Shown: positions 47,853 to 59,017 of the stretch, piece after piece
Numbering within the stretch: the first letter of the stretch is position 1
How the letters are laid out: each line of letters begins with the position of its first letter
Origin: Arabidopsis thaliana
Lineage: Eukaryota; Streptophyta; Magnoliopsida; Brassicales; Brassicaceae
Direction: 5' to 3'
Length of the DNA: 64,000 bases
Assembly (NCBI RefSeq): GCF_000001735.4
Contig: NC_003070.9
Coordinates: 24,165,971-24,229,970 of the forward strand
The notes under the pieces: model-generated
What the model was told of the DNA's origin: nothing
The model's input: only the letters and a program-made list of their open reading frames with translations
The model's database searches: none
Position numbers and translations under genes: made by a program

Positions 47853-50057
47853 GGTTACTAAGAGATCTAGTGAGAATTTCTCGTTGAACTTTTGGTCTCT
47901 GATTTCTCTTAGCTCATGTGACGGAGATAAGTGAAAAAAACAATACTAGTTATTTTATTTAGTACTCATTTAATGGTTAATTATATGTTTTTTTATTATA
48001 TTAGTAAAAGAAAGTTTAGATCTGACATGGTAATCACTAAACTATTCATCATTTGATTTTGATAACGTGCCAACATCAACGAAGCACGATTTACATTGCA
48101 AAAGACTTTCTATTTAATAGTAGAGTTTTAATGGGTCAATAAATAGTTGTTACATTATTGCAACAAAACAATAGTAAATATTAAATCTGACAGATAACTG
48201 CTACCTACTCAACATTATTTATATCTAACACGATAAATCGATAAATCAATAAAAACACAATCGATGCAAACAAGTTTTTTCTTAATAGCTTTCTAAATAC
48301 AAGATGATTTATAATTTGTTAAAATAAAGACAGATATTACTAAAACCTACCCTCATAACTAAATCATGTTACCCTTTCATAAAATAATGAACGTTGGGTC
48401 ATCTTAGAAAATCTCTCAGTGCACAATAATGCAAGTTACATGGATCCCATGACCATTGAAAGTAGAGAGGACAAGGATACATGAATACTTGATACTTATA
48501 TGAATCAATAAAAAAGAAACTTTAAATATTAGGATAACAATCTCCAAATTATGCAACGGATGAACAGTAGTTATAATATATGTGTGAAGACTGAAAAAGT
48601 TATTTCGTCAAATGTAAAACAATAATTCTTGGCACTTCCTTAATCGTTGTTACAGCCATATCGAATGTCCATTGCAATCTTATTCTCAAGTGTATGAGGT
48701 TATTTTAACCTTATTACTTAAGAAAAAAGGTTTGTTTTCGAAGTTTTGATGTCTTATGTTATGTTGTTTTATTCCATGTTTAAACACATGAGTTAACAAG
48801 AAAAATACGAAAGAAAAAAGCTAACATCTTTCGCAAAACATTAACAATCCCAATAACATTTAGAACCAAATGATATAGGACAAAAATAAACTCAAAACTT
48901 TATTTCTTCAAGTCAACAACATTACATATAAATATTGTGAAAATTACTCAGACTGCACTCTACTCTTTGCAAGAATAACTCATTTAACATCTCATGGAAA
49001 ATGTTTACTAGAGTAACCCAAATCTTTAGATTTTACAATAACTGTAAAATGATTTTAAATGATTTTTTAGATTTTATAAAAAAGTGATTAGGGTTTGATT
49101 TTATAATTAAATGCGTTTAATTTTTTATTTTTTTAATTAGGCGATAGATTCTGATTGATAGGGAAAAAAAAGTGAATGAATATTCTATATATAATTAGAT
49201 ACTAACTAACTCATGCATGGGATTGAAAATTTGAGGAGGTTTTCAACAATTGAATTCATGCTCGTGAACAATGTTTAACTTTAGTTGGAGGTCTCCCTCT
49301 AAGCGCTAGTCATGATTTGAGCTTGATGTGTTTTATGAACATCATTCTTTATTTTGGACATTCTGATGATTTTTTTTTTTTTTGCCTTAGTAATATTTCG
49401 CAAAATATGGGTTTTGGATCGGAGAATTTTTAACTTTCGTAAAGTTTAAATTGCATGTTATGGAACTAATCTTGTTGAGGTGTTGTGCGTCACCTAGAAA
49501 CTTCTGGAAGCTCGAGACTTGGTTAGATATGATTTATATAAGTATGTTTAAACTATTGTGTATCCATATATAAGAAACCCAACAGTAGTGGAGTTGACAG
49601 TTCAATATTGATAGTCAGATGTAGTTGCTGGAAATTGCAAACTTACGTCAATGAACCATGTTTCCCAACTCACAATGTAAACTTTAGAATTGTTATTGAC
49701 TTGGGAGACTTTCCCTTATAATACACGAGTAGACAATCATCAATACAAGATTCACATATATCATAACATCTCTTGATAAAATTATTACATTAACAAAAAC
49801 AGACGGATCGATCAAAACCCAAACACACATACACAAACTCTTAAGGGACAATATAATGAATCAAAAGTAACGTAGCACTATTTATAAATACAACAACAAA
49901 AATGAAACTTGATAATGTTTTAATACGAACATGAATTCAACTTATTTTCAGCACATTGTTCGATTTTTCCTGAAAAAACGAAACCAGCTCAACATAACCC
50001 ATTGAAACATTTCACGAAATACCTGGCAGGCAATACTTGGTAGCAATGCCTTTGTGT
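47853..50057. other. Intergenic, 2.2 kb, AT-rich
   Basis: C1 gene promoter on the left and 3' flank of the pseudokinase gene on the right. No coding sequence is supported. At 49280-49320 (GGTCTCCCTCTAAGCGCTAGTCATGA) and 49487-49525 (CACCTAGAAACTTCTGGAAG, CTCGAGACTT) are two segments that recur near 52055 and 52318, on the other side of the pseudokinase gene. Confidence 0.6.
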
Positions 50058-51248
50058 TTAAGTTTGGTTTGAGAGGACCACTGTGGAAGAAATGTCTTGG
50101 GCAGAGTCGAATTGGGTTTGACCTGAAGAAAGAGAAGAAGAGTCGTTAAATTCATCTTCACTTTCTTCTTCTTCTTCTTCTCCTCGATAAGAATCTTTAT
50201 TAAGAGATTTTTGGATCTTCTTTAGTTCTTTGGCCACCTCCACCATCGTTGGAACTTCTTCACTAGGACCCATGCATCTCAGTGAGAGCATCCGGAAAGC
50301 TTTCATTTGAAAGAGCTCTTGTTCTAAGATTTGACCCATATTTTTTATCATCTTTCGATCTGCAATCTCTTCCATTGGTCGGTCTTTCTTTAATTTTGAC
50401 AGCCAATATCGAGCATGTCTTTTCTTGTTAAAATAATCTAATTCATCAGTATCTTCAGGGTCTTCTTCTTCACTTTCTTTTTCTTCTCCTCGATAATGCT
50501 CGAAATAGCTTTTGTATCCTAATAGAAGCGTTAGACCCATAAAGATTCCAAAGGCAAAGACATCTGTTTTCTCTGAGACTACAACACTGTTAACGTAATT
50601 ATCAGCAAAGTAACTATAGAATCCATCTTCTGCCTCAACCCGGACAAATGTTTCTCCTTCTGGGATTGAGACGCAGTGAGAGAAATCAGTCAGCTTCGCG
50701 ACACCATCTTCATCCAATAAGATATTCCGATGAGACAAAATCATATATACGAGGGGCCTAGGGAAGGCAGTGTGAAGGTAAGCTAAAGCAGTGGCGATAT
50801 CTTCTGCTATCTTCATTCTTCTTTTCCACGGCTTCTCATCTATTTCTAATCCATAATGTTTCTTAACACCATGATAGACCGTGACTGGATATTTCAACTC
50901 AAGACAACATCCAACCAATTTCATAAAGTTCTTGTGACCACTCACCATCGATGAAACTGCTATGTTGCGGCACACAAGATCTCCTCCCCTCACATTAGAA
51001 TCTTTCCTGATGAGTATCATGGGATGGTTCTCGTTCTTACCTGAATACCATTGGCAGTAAAATTCTTCCTGATGAACAAGATTAGAGTGGCTGAAAATGT
51101 TGGTGGCTTTGCGGATCTCATCAGCAGAGAAGAATTTGATGGGATTGGATTTGCCATCGCAACATTCGATGAGCTCTTCTAACAACTTGGCTCCTCTCTC
51201 CAATTCTAGCTTCTTATTCTTTTTCTTCTTCCTCCACAACCAACCCAT
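50058..51248 (-). CDS. ZRK-type (ZED1-related) pseudokinase
   Basis: Single-exon protein, 396 aa. The family are cytoplasmic receptor-like pseudokinases; several members (ZED1, RKS1) sit in complex with the NLR ZAR1 and sense pathogen effectors. The N-terminus MGWLWRKKKK has a Gly2 that could be myristoylated, followed by a basic patch. FFSADEIRKATNIFS (about 39-53) is the family entry motif. The catalytic loop reads ILSHRNILLDED (170-181), without the Asp and Lys of HRDLK, and DFG is DFS (188-190). The nucleotide-binding Lys region reads ILIRKD. The kinase is therefore almost surely inactive. Two acidic insertions (about 275-290 and 360-372) are rich in Glu. Probably AT1G65190. I do not assign a ZRK number. 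Confidence 0.9.
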   Translation of the reverse strand: MGWLWRKKKKNKKLELERGAKLLEELIECCDGKSNPIKFFSADEIRKATNIFSHSNLVHQEEFYCQWYSGKNENHPMILIRKDSNVRGGDLVCRNIAVSSMVSGHKNFMKLVGCCLELKYPVTVYHGVKKHYGLEIDEKPWKRRMKIAEDIATALAYLHTAFPRPLVYMILSHRNILLDEDGVAKLTDFSHCVSIPEGETFVRVEAEDGFYSYFADNYVNSVVVSEKTDVFAFGIFMGLTLLLGYKSYFEHYRGEEKESEEEDPEDTDELDYFNKKRHARYWLSKLKKDRPMEEIADRKMIKNMGQILEQELFQMKAFRMLSLRCMGPSEEVPTMVEVAKELKKIQKSLNKDSYRGEEEEEESEDEFNDSSSLSSGQTQFDSAQDISSTVVLSNQT

Positions 51249-52499
51249 CTCTAAACCTAAACTGTTTTTTTTTCTGTTTTTTTTTTTTATAAAAGAAAGA
51301 CTTTAGTTTTAAATCAAATGAGCAGAGAGTATTTTCAAGAACTCCATAACGAGTTTGCAAACGAAATGGATAATAAGATTAGATTTTTAAGGTACTCAAA
51401 TTCTTGTTGAATTTTCAACATTGACGTCCTCCCGCGAAAATTCAGAAATAAACATTTTAATTGTTTTTGTGGAATTTAGAGTTGGAAGGATTTATCACAT
51501 ATCTTGGTGATCTCTACGATTTTGGGGTCTACTCATGTCATCAGTTTTTTATTTTTTTTTAATATCTTTTTACTTGTTAGTGACGAACGGTCCTCAAGAA
51601 TTCAAACACTCGGCTGGAATTAGATCATCTAAATGTATAAATTAATTGTTAAGATTCTTTCAATGCTAGCTTTTCCAAGTTATGCAAAATTGTTCAGTAA
51701 ATCAATTTTTTTTACACCCTAAATTCATCACCCCAATTTGTTCTTTATTATACCACTTCCTTGTAAAGATTTTCACTAAAAACTAAAGAATTTTTGTCAC
51801 AAGTTGTCTATAGCTTTCAAATTCTTTGAGAGCTTCTACAAGCTTTTGAGAGCTTCCCAAAATTCGCTTAGAACATTCGAAATGAAGAAGATAGTTGCGA
51901 CCAAACTATCTTCCAAGTTTTACCTTATCAAATTCATTAGGATTGAACCCGCAAGAGAAAAAAACTACTTATTTTAGTTAAAATCATTTTTAACATTAAA
52001 GAAATCAGTATTAGGATTGCATATATTGTTCCCTCCTAAACATACAAGTCTATCTTTGATTGGAAGTCTCCCTCTAAGCCCGAGTCATGACATGCATGGT
52101 AGATAAAATAGACAAACCTAAGAAACGGGGTGCTTTTTGATGACGTTAAGAATTTCACATTCAATATCTACATTCAAAGCATCTTCAAGATCAAAGTAAG
52201 CCTTCCGAATTTTATCTAAAGACGCAGATTGAAAAAGACTCCTCTATTTGTTTGAATTCAAGTAAGCGACTTTTGTAGTTTATTCTCTTATAAGACGAAG
52301 AAGTTGAAAGCTATTCACTTAGAAACTTTTGGAAGCTCGAGACTTCTAGGGCTTGATAACAATCTGGTCTATTTAACAACTTGACTGCTTACTAATTTCA
52401 AATGATCTATTCATATAATGTACGCAACTTCTAGCTTGCCATGTTTTTTATACATCAATGCTGGGTTCCTATATCGATACAATTCTGTCACTTCTTAGG
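51249..52499. other. Pseudokinase promoter and intergenic DNA with a MATH gene remnant
   Basis: Starts with a T-rich leader on the plus strand (about 51263-51292), which is A-rich on the gene strand. The 52089-52320 stretch is a decayed MATH gene piece, listed separately. No other gene. Confidence 0.6.
52089..52320 (-). pseudogene. MATH gene remnant (last exon plus leader fragment)
   Basis: Similar to the MATH gene at 38197-39588. It begins with GACATGCATGGTAGATA, as in the 3' tandem repeat of that gene. The translated last-exon region then reads (minus strand) NK-stop-RSLFQSASLDK, KAYFDLEDALNVDIECEI, against NKAWGLPQSMSFDK, GAYLDREGTLEVEIECEI in the intact gene. A TAG replaces the Trp codon. 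At about 52283-52320 the sequence jumps to the leader of the gene (TTATTCTCTTATAAGACGAA against TTATTCTCTTAAGAGACTAA). The body of the gene is deleted. Confidence 0.75.
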
Positions 52500-55400
52500 C
52501 TATTGATCGAGTCCAGCAGCTTCATAAAATAGAATCTCTGGCCGAACCCTCCGTTCTCCACAGAATCTGACCACACTCTTCCAAATACCGACAACCTATA
52601 ACATCATCACACATATCAATAATGTTTGACCCATAGAAGTTCAAATTTCAGCTCAAGAAAGACGAAGGCAACTGTTTCGTTTTACCTCTTCTATTAAAGC
52701 TTCATGTCTGAGACTGATCCACCGGTTCTTTTTATAAGCCATGCAAATGTATTCTCCTTCTTCGCCACATCCGATCTGCATTTTCCATATATTAAGACTG
52801 TAACAGAGATACAGAAAATCAATAGCATAAAACATTTGTGACCCTGTTTCAAATTTTACCATTGACACAAGCCGGTAGTTAGTGTTTGGTTCTAAGCCTT
52901 CGTATAGTTTGCTGATATCTATCTCCCAGTCCATAGCCTTCAGCGTTCCAGATATTTCTTTCTCAGTTTCATTCTTCTCCCATTTCAACACTAATGTTGC
53001 AAACCCACAAAAACAGCAACATTGTCTTATCATATTCACCACAACAAATGAAATGAGTAGATAGGATCACAATCGTTGTAAGAAGTTACCAATTGTGAAG
53101 ATAGGCGGGCAGCTACTTATAGTGTGACGAACAAAGTTTGCTTTTCCACAGCCTCTTGTTTTAATGTCACATAACATTTTATCTTCCATGCGGATCACTT
53201 TAATGATGTCTCCAAACTTTATATTCCCAAAAGCACACTGCATATATATATATATATATACGTAACCACAAGACAGCTTCTTAAGAGATTGTACCAGCTA
53301 CTGTAGAAAAGACAAGGAGAGAAATAAATGAAACATACCTTCAGGTCTCTGATTGAATCTGCAGCTATAACAACGCCATAAGACCTTTGCTCTGGATAAT
53401 TTGGCATCTTTCTGCATTTGCTACATTTCATTCTTTCATATTCTTCCAGTGTAAAAAGACGAGTTACCAAGCTTTCTCTTTGTGGACTTTTCCAGCATTG
53501 CCAGAACTCAAGGATGGCTATGACTACCTCTGCAGCATCATTTGACTAAAAAAAACGGACAAAAAAAATATGAGAATGGCATTTATACAGCAACCAAGCT
53601 TTCTGGAAAATAAAATATGCATAGTTTAGAATTTATCTTCCGCACAAACCATGGAATGAACTTCTTCTAAGGAAGCAAGTAAACCGCTTAGGAGGTTACT
53701 GTAGAAACCCTCGTCTTCTATCTGCTCCGAGACAAAAGCAGAAAAGAAATCTCGTAGTACACAAGGAACTTGATTGTCAGAAAATGGTTGCCGATTGTGG
53801 ACCAAATCCTCTTTAAGAACCTTAAGGTTACAGAGGGCCTGCAGTAGAGCACATATTATCAAAGCAAAATAAGGAGGTAAAGAGATTTTACATGAAAATA
53901 AAGAATGATCTGAATCAGTAGAAGATAGTTTAGGTTTTGAATTTGTTGGTGATTGCTTTACCTTAAGCACCATGTCAAGAATTGAATTGTATCTGGTTGT
54001 AGCTTCTTCATGTGCTGAGACCGGATGTTTCGACAGTGAATCTTCTCCATGCAAAGCTAAAGAAATAAGAAATGACAATCTCAAGACAATAGAGATTTTA
54101 GAATATTCGTCAACTGAGTCACTAGGGTCACCTTTAGTAGTTTCCTCTTGATTGTTAATGTTGGATTTCATTTCCAATAGACCACTTTCACTTGTTAAAG
54201 TATCTTCTTCCACCGGTTTTAGCGATGGAGATGTACTATCCAGTTCAAGGTTGGCAGAATGTTCGCTAGAGATGTAAGAACACAATTTGTTCAGAAACAA
54301 CCTGAAAACAATGTATCGTCATAACAAAAATAGACTTGTGAGGTACTTACTGTTGAACAGTCTTATCAAGATGACTAGACATGCTCGTTGAATTTTTCTG
54401 TTGCATCATGAAGACATACCTTCTTACAACTGAATAACCAAAAAGTCAGCGAAGCAAATAAAAAATTTAGAACTTCAAAGACCTTGTTGTTTTTATTTTT
54501 CTTCTTCTTTGATGGTAATGTCATTCCCTCCTCTTGTTTTTCCTCGGATATAAGATCTGCTTCTACTACAGCTAACTTTGCTTTGTTTTCCATATATACA
54601 ATGCCATCCTACACGATGAAGCATAAAAATAAAATAAGGAACAAGTGAAAGACCCAATCAGAACCATAATGAAAGCTCTTTGTAGAAAATCAAACCAACC
54701 AGGATGAGTTCTTTCATTGGTCGAAGAATGTAGGAGCGATAGTCAAAAACAGAAAGTCTGGTGAGGCTGTTCAGCAAATTAATCCTTGAACGTTCAACCA
54801 GTAAAAATCTTGAATCTATTAGAACAACCTGCAATCAAATGACACTTTATGACAGACGATTTTATGATATCCTGTTGTTAATTAAAATTCAGATAAGAAA
54901 TAAACCTTTTTGGTGACCACTAATTTCAGAAGGTCTATGGACTTGATCACAATATCATCACTAAGATCTTTATGCTCACGTATAACATTGATGCAATTGA
55001 GAAAATTAAATGTCGGAAATGATGCTCCTTTGAAAACATCTTGTACTACACACAAGAATAATTTCGCATTCAGGGATTTTCCAGCGTCTCTCCTTAAATG
55101 CTCTTCACATGTATCGCATAGAAGAGATGCATAACTGGTCCATTGATCTTTCTGTAGATTCCTCCTCTTTACATCTTCGCAAATACACAAATTTTTGGCG
55201 GCAGTAAGAGCTGCATCATAATCTAGGAGCTTCCACTTCTTTGCATATTTAGTTGCCAAAGTCATACATGTCAACCAAACGGCTTTCAGAACAGCGACCC
55301 AAATATCAAGATTATGCATCCTGATAGGCGTGGGAAATCGAAAAATCTTATCTTCTGAAGAGTTGTCGACTAACCAGGATAAGATATAACCTCCCTGGGC

Positions 55401-56819
55401 ATGCGCATTGGCATAGTGAACATTGGGATCAAAGACACTGATTGTCCCTTCATCATCGAATCGAGAAATTTTGCATTGCAGCAGCCTCTTATCAAGGAGA
55501 AGAACTGAAAACTGAGGGTCAAAGTCGAGCTTTTCTTTAACTTGTGTAGCACAGTAGAAACTCTCCACTACTCTGCAAACGAGATCTGTACCATCATCCC
55601 TTTCACACTTGATCTTTTTTAGAAATTCCAGGATTTGATTGAGTTCATCACATTCACAAAAACAGATAATCTGAGGTGTTTCCACTAGGTGACAATCAGT
55701 AAGAGTATGCTTGGAAACTTCAAATTTTTCAAAATGCTTAACCGTCAAACCCATCACCCAGTCTCGAATGCTACAAGTGAAAATCTTACAGTCCCAAAAC
55801 AACACAAGGAGCAACTGGATTTCCTTGAGTAACTTACTGCGCTTTTCATCAGCAGCTAAAGGCCAGTCTTTGGACCATCCATTCTCATATGCAAACTCTT
55901 TCACATCTTCCAATCGATTCTTAATCAGTTCAATGGCAGCTGCTGCATCCACTGGTTCCCAACCTCCAATGGATATCTTACGAGACCAGACTTTACTTAT
56001 CCTTTGAGGCATATGCTTTGTCTCATTAGGTATAAACTTTGCACAATGTTCTTGATCAAGATGATTCTTACACTCTTCAGCGCTAGTGAACTTGTTCGAA
56101 CAAGACCGACACATCCAGAATCTCCATTTCCCCTCTTCCCTTGCAAAAGTGAGAACTTGCTCCAACGCATCTCGTCCTTCACTACCATATAACCCCTCAA
56201 CATAACTCGTAAGTTCCGCAGTGCTTACTTTCATAAAGTTCCGTTTGATCTCAACATTCAAACCAGCCCAATACAACATCAATCCTTTAATGAAATCAGG
56301 CTCACTCTTCCTTGTATCCACATCTTCTTTTTGTTCACAGTTTTTTACAACAAGTCGTGTCTTGGATTCAGCAATTCTCGACTCTGCAATCTTGATCACA
56401 GACACCATTGCTTTCTGTTCTTTCTTGGTGAATTCTGGATCCTGCACATTCACTGAAAGATGATACAAAGTTTCTTTTGCTTTGCGCACAGATTTCTTGT
56501 AATACACCACTGACTGAATCTGTTGTGCCAAAGTGAAGAGTGAAATAGCCGCCATCGATGACAAAGCAGGAGCTATGGAAACGCATTGTACAGAACCCAA
56601 CAAGTAAGCAACTTTCACATCAGTGTTCTCTGTTTTTTTCGCTAGCTCCTTAAAGATTTGACCTTGTAGTGCATTAACACACACCCTGTCGTTCCCTTGG
56701 ACGAAACGCAAATCTTCAATTATCTCCAACGCCTTGATGTAATCTTTCGCAAAGTAGGAATCGTAGGCACGTTTGAAGAGATTTTCGCTGTTAGCATCTT
56801 CTAGAGTAGGACGCTCCAT
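52500..56819 (-). CDS. UCH-like DUF627/DUF629 protein 4
   Basis: Large-architecture member, 1,101 aa, 12 exons: 56819-54906, 54828-54700, 54608-54483, 54397-54351, 54265-54132, 54056-53962, 53838-53650, 53545-53339, 53237-53090, 52990-52860, 52775-52686, 52595-52500. It is separated by 17 kb from the other large copies but has the same exon order. DUF627 at about residues 15-120, DUF629 from about 190 with a C2H2 finger (CRSCSNKF...HLDQEH), UCH-like part from about 800. The nucleophile site reads RYNSILDM (Ser near 808) and the His site EGEYICMAY. Zinc-ribbon cysteines (CSKC; CDIKTRGCG) are kept. Exon 5 starts at an ATCTCTAG acceptor, shifted slightly compared with the others. Intron 8 holds a TA microsatellite. 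Probably AT1G65200. Confidence 0.87.
53242..53260. repeat. TA microsatellite in UCH-like gene 4 intron 8
   Basis: Uninterrupted AT/TA run just outside the splice acceptor of exon 9 (exon start 53237). The same intron in the paralogues has only a short TATAT stretch. Confidence 0.85.
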
Positions 56820-59017
56820 GTTGGGGAAGAGAGTAGAAGCTAGTAACGCTTCTCAGTGATCTGATCTTTGCGTTTTCTTGGTATCGAGAGAGGTTTTGTT
56901 CGTGACGGGAGAAAACAGAGGAGAAGCGGGAAAAAATCAACGAGTAAGGTATTGAAGAAGATGTCACGTACGAGCCACGTGACAGGGTCTTTGTGGAATT
57001 GTGTCGAACACCTGTGGGCATCCTCCGTGTGGAGTAAATGACATAGCTTTCTCGATTTAATTGGACCTTCCCAGAGTAAATTTGGGAGTGTAGAAAAATA
57101 GAAAAGCATTCAAATTTGGGTGTGTAGTGACTTATAAGTGGAATTGTGTTCATGTTTGGGATCAAATTGGTCATCCCAATAGGCTTTGGTTTTGAAAGAG
57201 CAACAGAAGGTGAAAGCTTCAAAGGTATGTCAAAAGAAAAGATTATTGGAACGGTATTGTGGGTCGGGTTCGGTTAAAATCCGATCGGGTACGGTTGCTT
57301 TAAGTAGAGAAGTTTAAGAGCTAAGAAGGTAAAACTAAAATATTGGTTAGGTTTCGGTTTGGATCTCATCGGGTTCGGATCAATCTGGGTATAAAAATTC
57401 AAAACTGCTAAATACTTTTAAAAATCAGGTATCCTTTAAATTCAGGTATACTCGAATTCCCGTAATTTACTCAAACACTCAAAAAATTTATGCAAATAGT
57501 CGAAAATTCATCAAAATACCCAAAACTTTTACCCAAATATCCGAATTTTATCTGAATAACCGGAATTTTGTCTAAATATCCAAAAACAAATTATAAGTAT
57601 CTTTGATTAATATATTGTTAAAATTTCATTTGTGATGTCGATGTTTAATTAAATTTATTCGGTTAACTATAAAATAGTTAAATTAAAATATGTAACTCCA
57701 AAACTACCAAGCTTTCATCAAAAAAGATTATTTGCCATGATACTTGATGAAAAATTCAGAAAAAATCAATCCAAAATAGTTACATAACGCACCAAAAATC
57801 AAAACTAAGGGTCCATTAGATGTTAGATTCACATATTCAAAAGAAGTAGTCATAAAATAGTAATAAAATCGATATTGTTGTAGGCTCTGTCTTGTCGTTT
57901 CAAGATCGTTGCTCTGTTTTCAATATTATTGCTCTGTTTTTCTTGTTTTGTTTTTGAGATATATGGAGATAAACTGGATAGCAAGAAATATAATGCATAT
58001 CAAGTATTGTGAATCGTCAACGTCCTTTAATGAAGTAAAGTCTGCCCGAAAAATATTCGCAGTGTGTAGATTTAAGGGTAAAGAAACTTTATCCCAGTTG
58101 TGATAGACTTGTAAAGAGTTTTTCCCTTACTAACTTTTCACATAACTCCATTGTATTCAGTTGGTTAATTAATTTGAATTTTTCGGAAAAGAAATCGTTA
58201 TTTTGTTATAGTAAAATTATTTTTGACAAAAATCAAACTGAATCTAAATCGAATACCAAATTGATCCAATACAAAAATCAAATTAAACCAAAACCAAATT
58301 ATAAAAGAAAATTATCAACAAAAAAAATATCGTTTTAGTTTTTATAATACTACTGATAAAGCAAAGACCAAAAAAAAATAAAAAAAAAATAAAAATACAT
58401 CAAATTTCCATCTTTTAAGTATATCAATATTTGTTTAAATATGTTATCCATTCGCAAGCTAGTTTCCAATAGTTTATTTTTATTTTTGGTCGGTCTTTCA
58501 CCTATGGAACCAAATGAACAATGGTCTGCACATCCAATAGCCTCTCTACGCTCGCAGTCTTCAAGTTCATCAATAGTGAAGTAAAAACACCACTGCTAGA
58601 ATAGATAGGAAAATCTTTTTGAAATTTTATGACCTTGTTGCTGCGATGAAAACTGGAATCCTTGTTTTTTCTTTTTGCCAAGGATCCAAAATGTTGGGCT
58701 CGTTACTAATTGTAAGACCTAATTATCATGTTAATGATATATACCCTTTCGCAACAACTTGGTCGGTCTTTCATGGCATATTTCAATATTATCTTAGACA
58801 ACAATTAAAATAGAAAAACAATTATCAGACAAATTAAATGAATGTCAAAGTAAGTCCTAGTTAAGTTTTGGTGCACCTATTCCCATTGAGTCTTAGACTT
58901 TGATTAACAAATAACCACATACGCATTACGCATATAAATATGCATGTCATGACTCCACATCCAAAGGAGGAACTTGAAGCAACAATCTTTTCTTAAATTA
59001 TTTTCGATCTAAAGATC
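56820..59017. other. Intergenic, 2.2 kb: UCH-like gene 4 promoter and RG-lyase-like 5' flank
   Basis: Left end: promoter of UCH-like gene 4. At 57255-57400 the plus strand is rich in CGGGTTCGG and CCGATCGGGT words, followed to 57600 by AAATATCC/ATACCC-type words. This word pattern is common in decayed plant transposons, but I could not assign it to a family. 57600-59017 is AT-rich without a supported gene. A TATAAATATG box lies at 58933 and the RG-lyase-like start codon at 59018. Confidence 0.5.
56965..57016. promoter_or_regulatory. Paired G-boxes and conserved block upstream of UCH-like gene 4
   Basis: CACGTA 56965-56970 and CACGTG 56976-56981, gap 5 bp, about 150 bp upstream of the start codon. 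The conserved block GGAATTGTGTCGAACACCT follows at 56996-57014, as in genes 1-3. Confidence 0.72.

Noticed and set aside
57255-57600. CGGGTTCGG-rich stretch as a named transposon
   Set aside because: Word composition resembles decayed plant transposons, but no terminal inverted repeats, target duplications or coding remnants could be seen by eye.
58619-58813. 64-codon plus-strand frame upstream of the RG-lyase-like gene
   Set aside because: No family match and no supporting signals.
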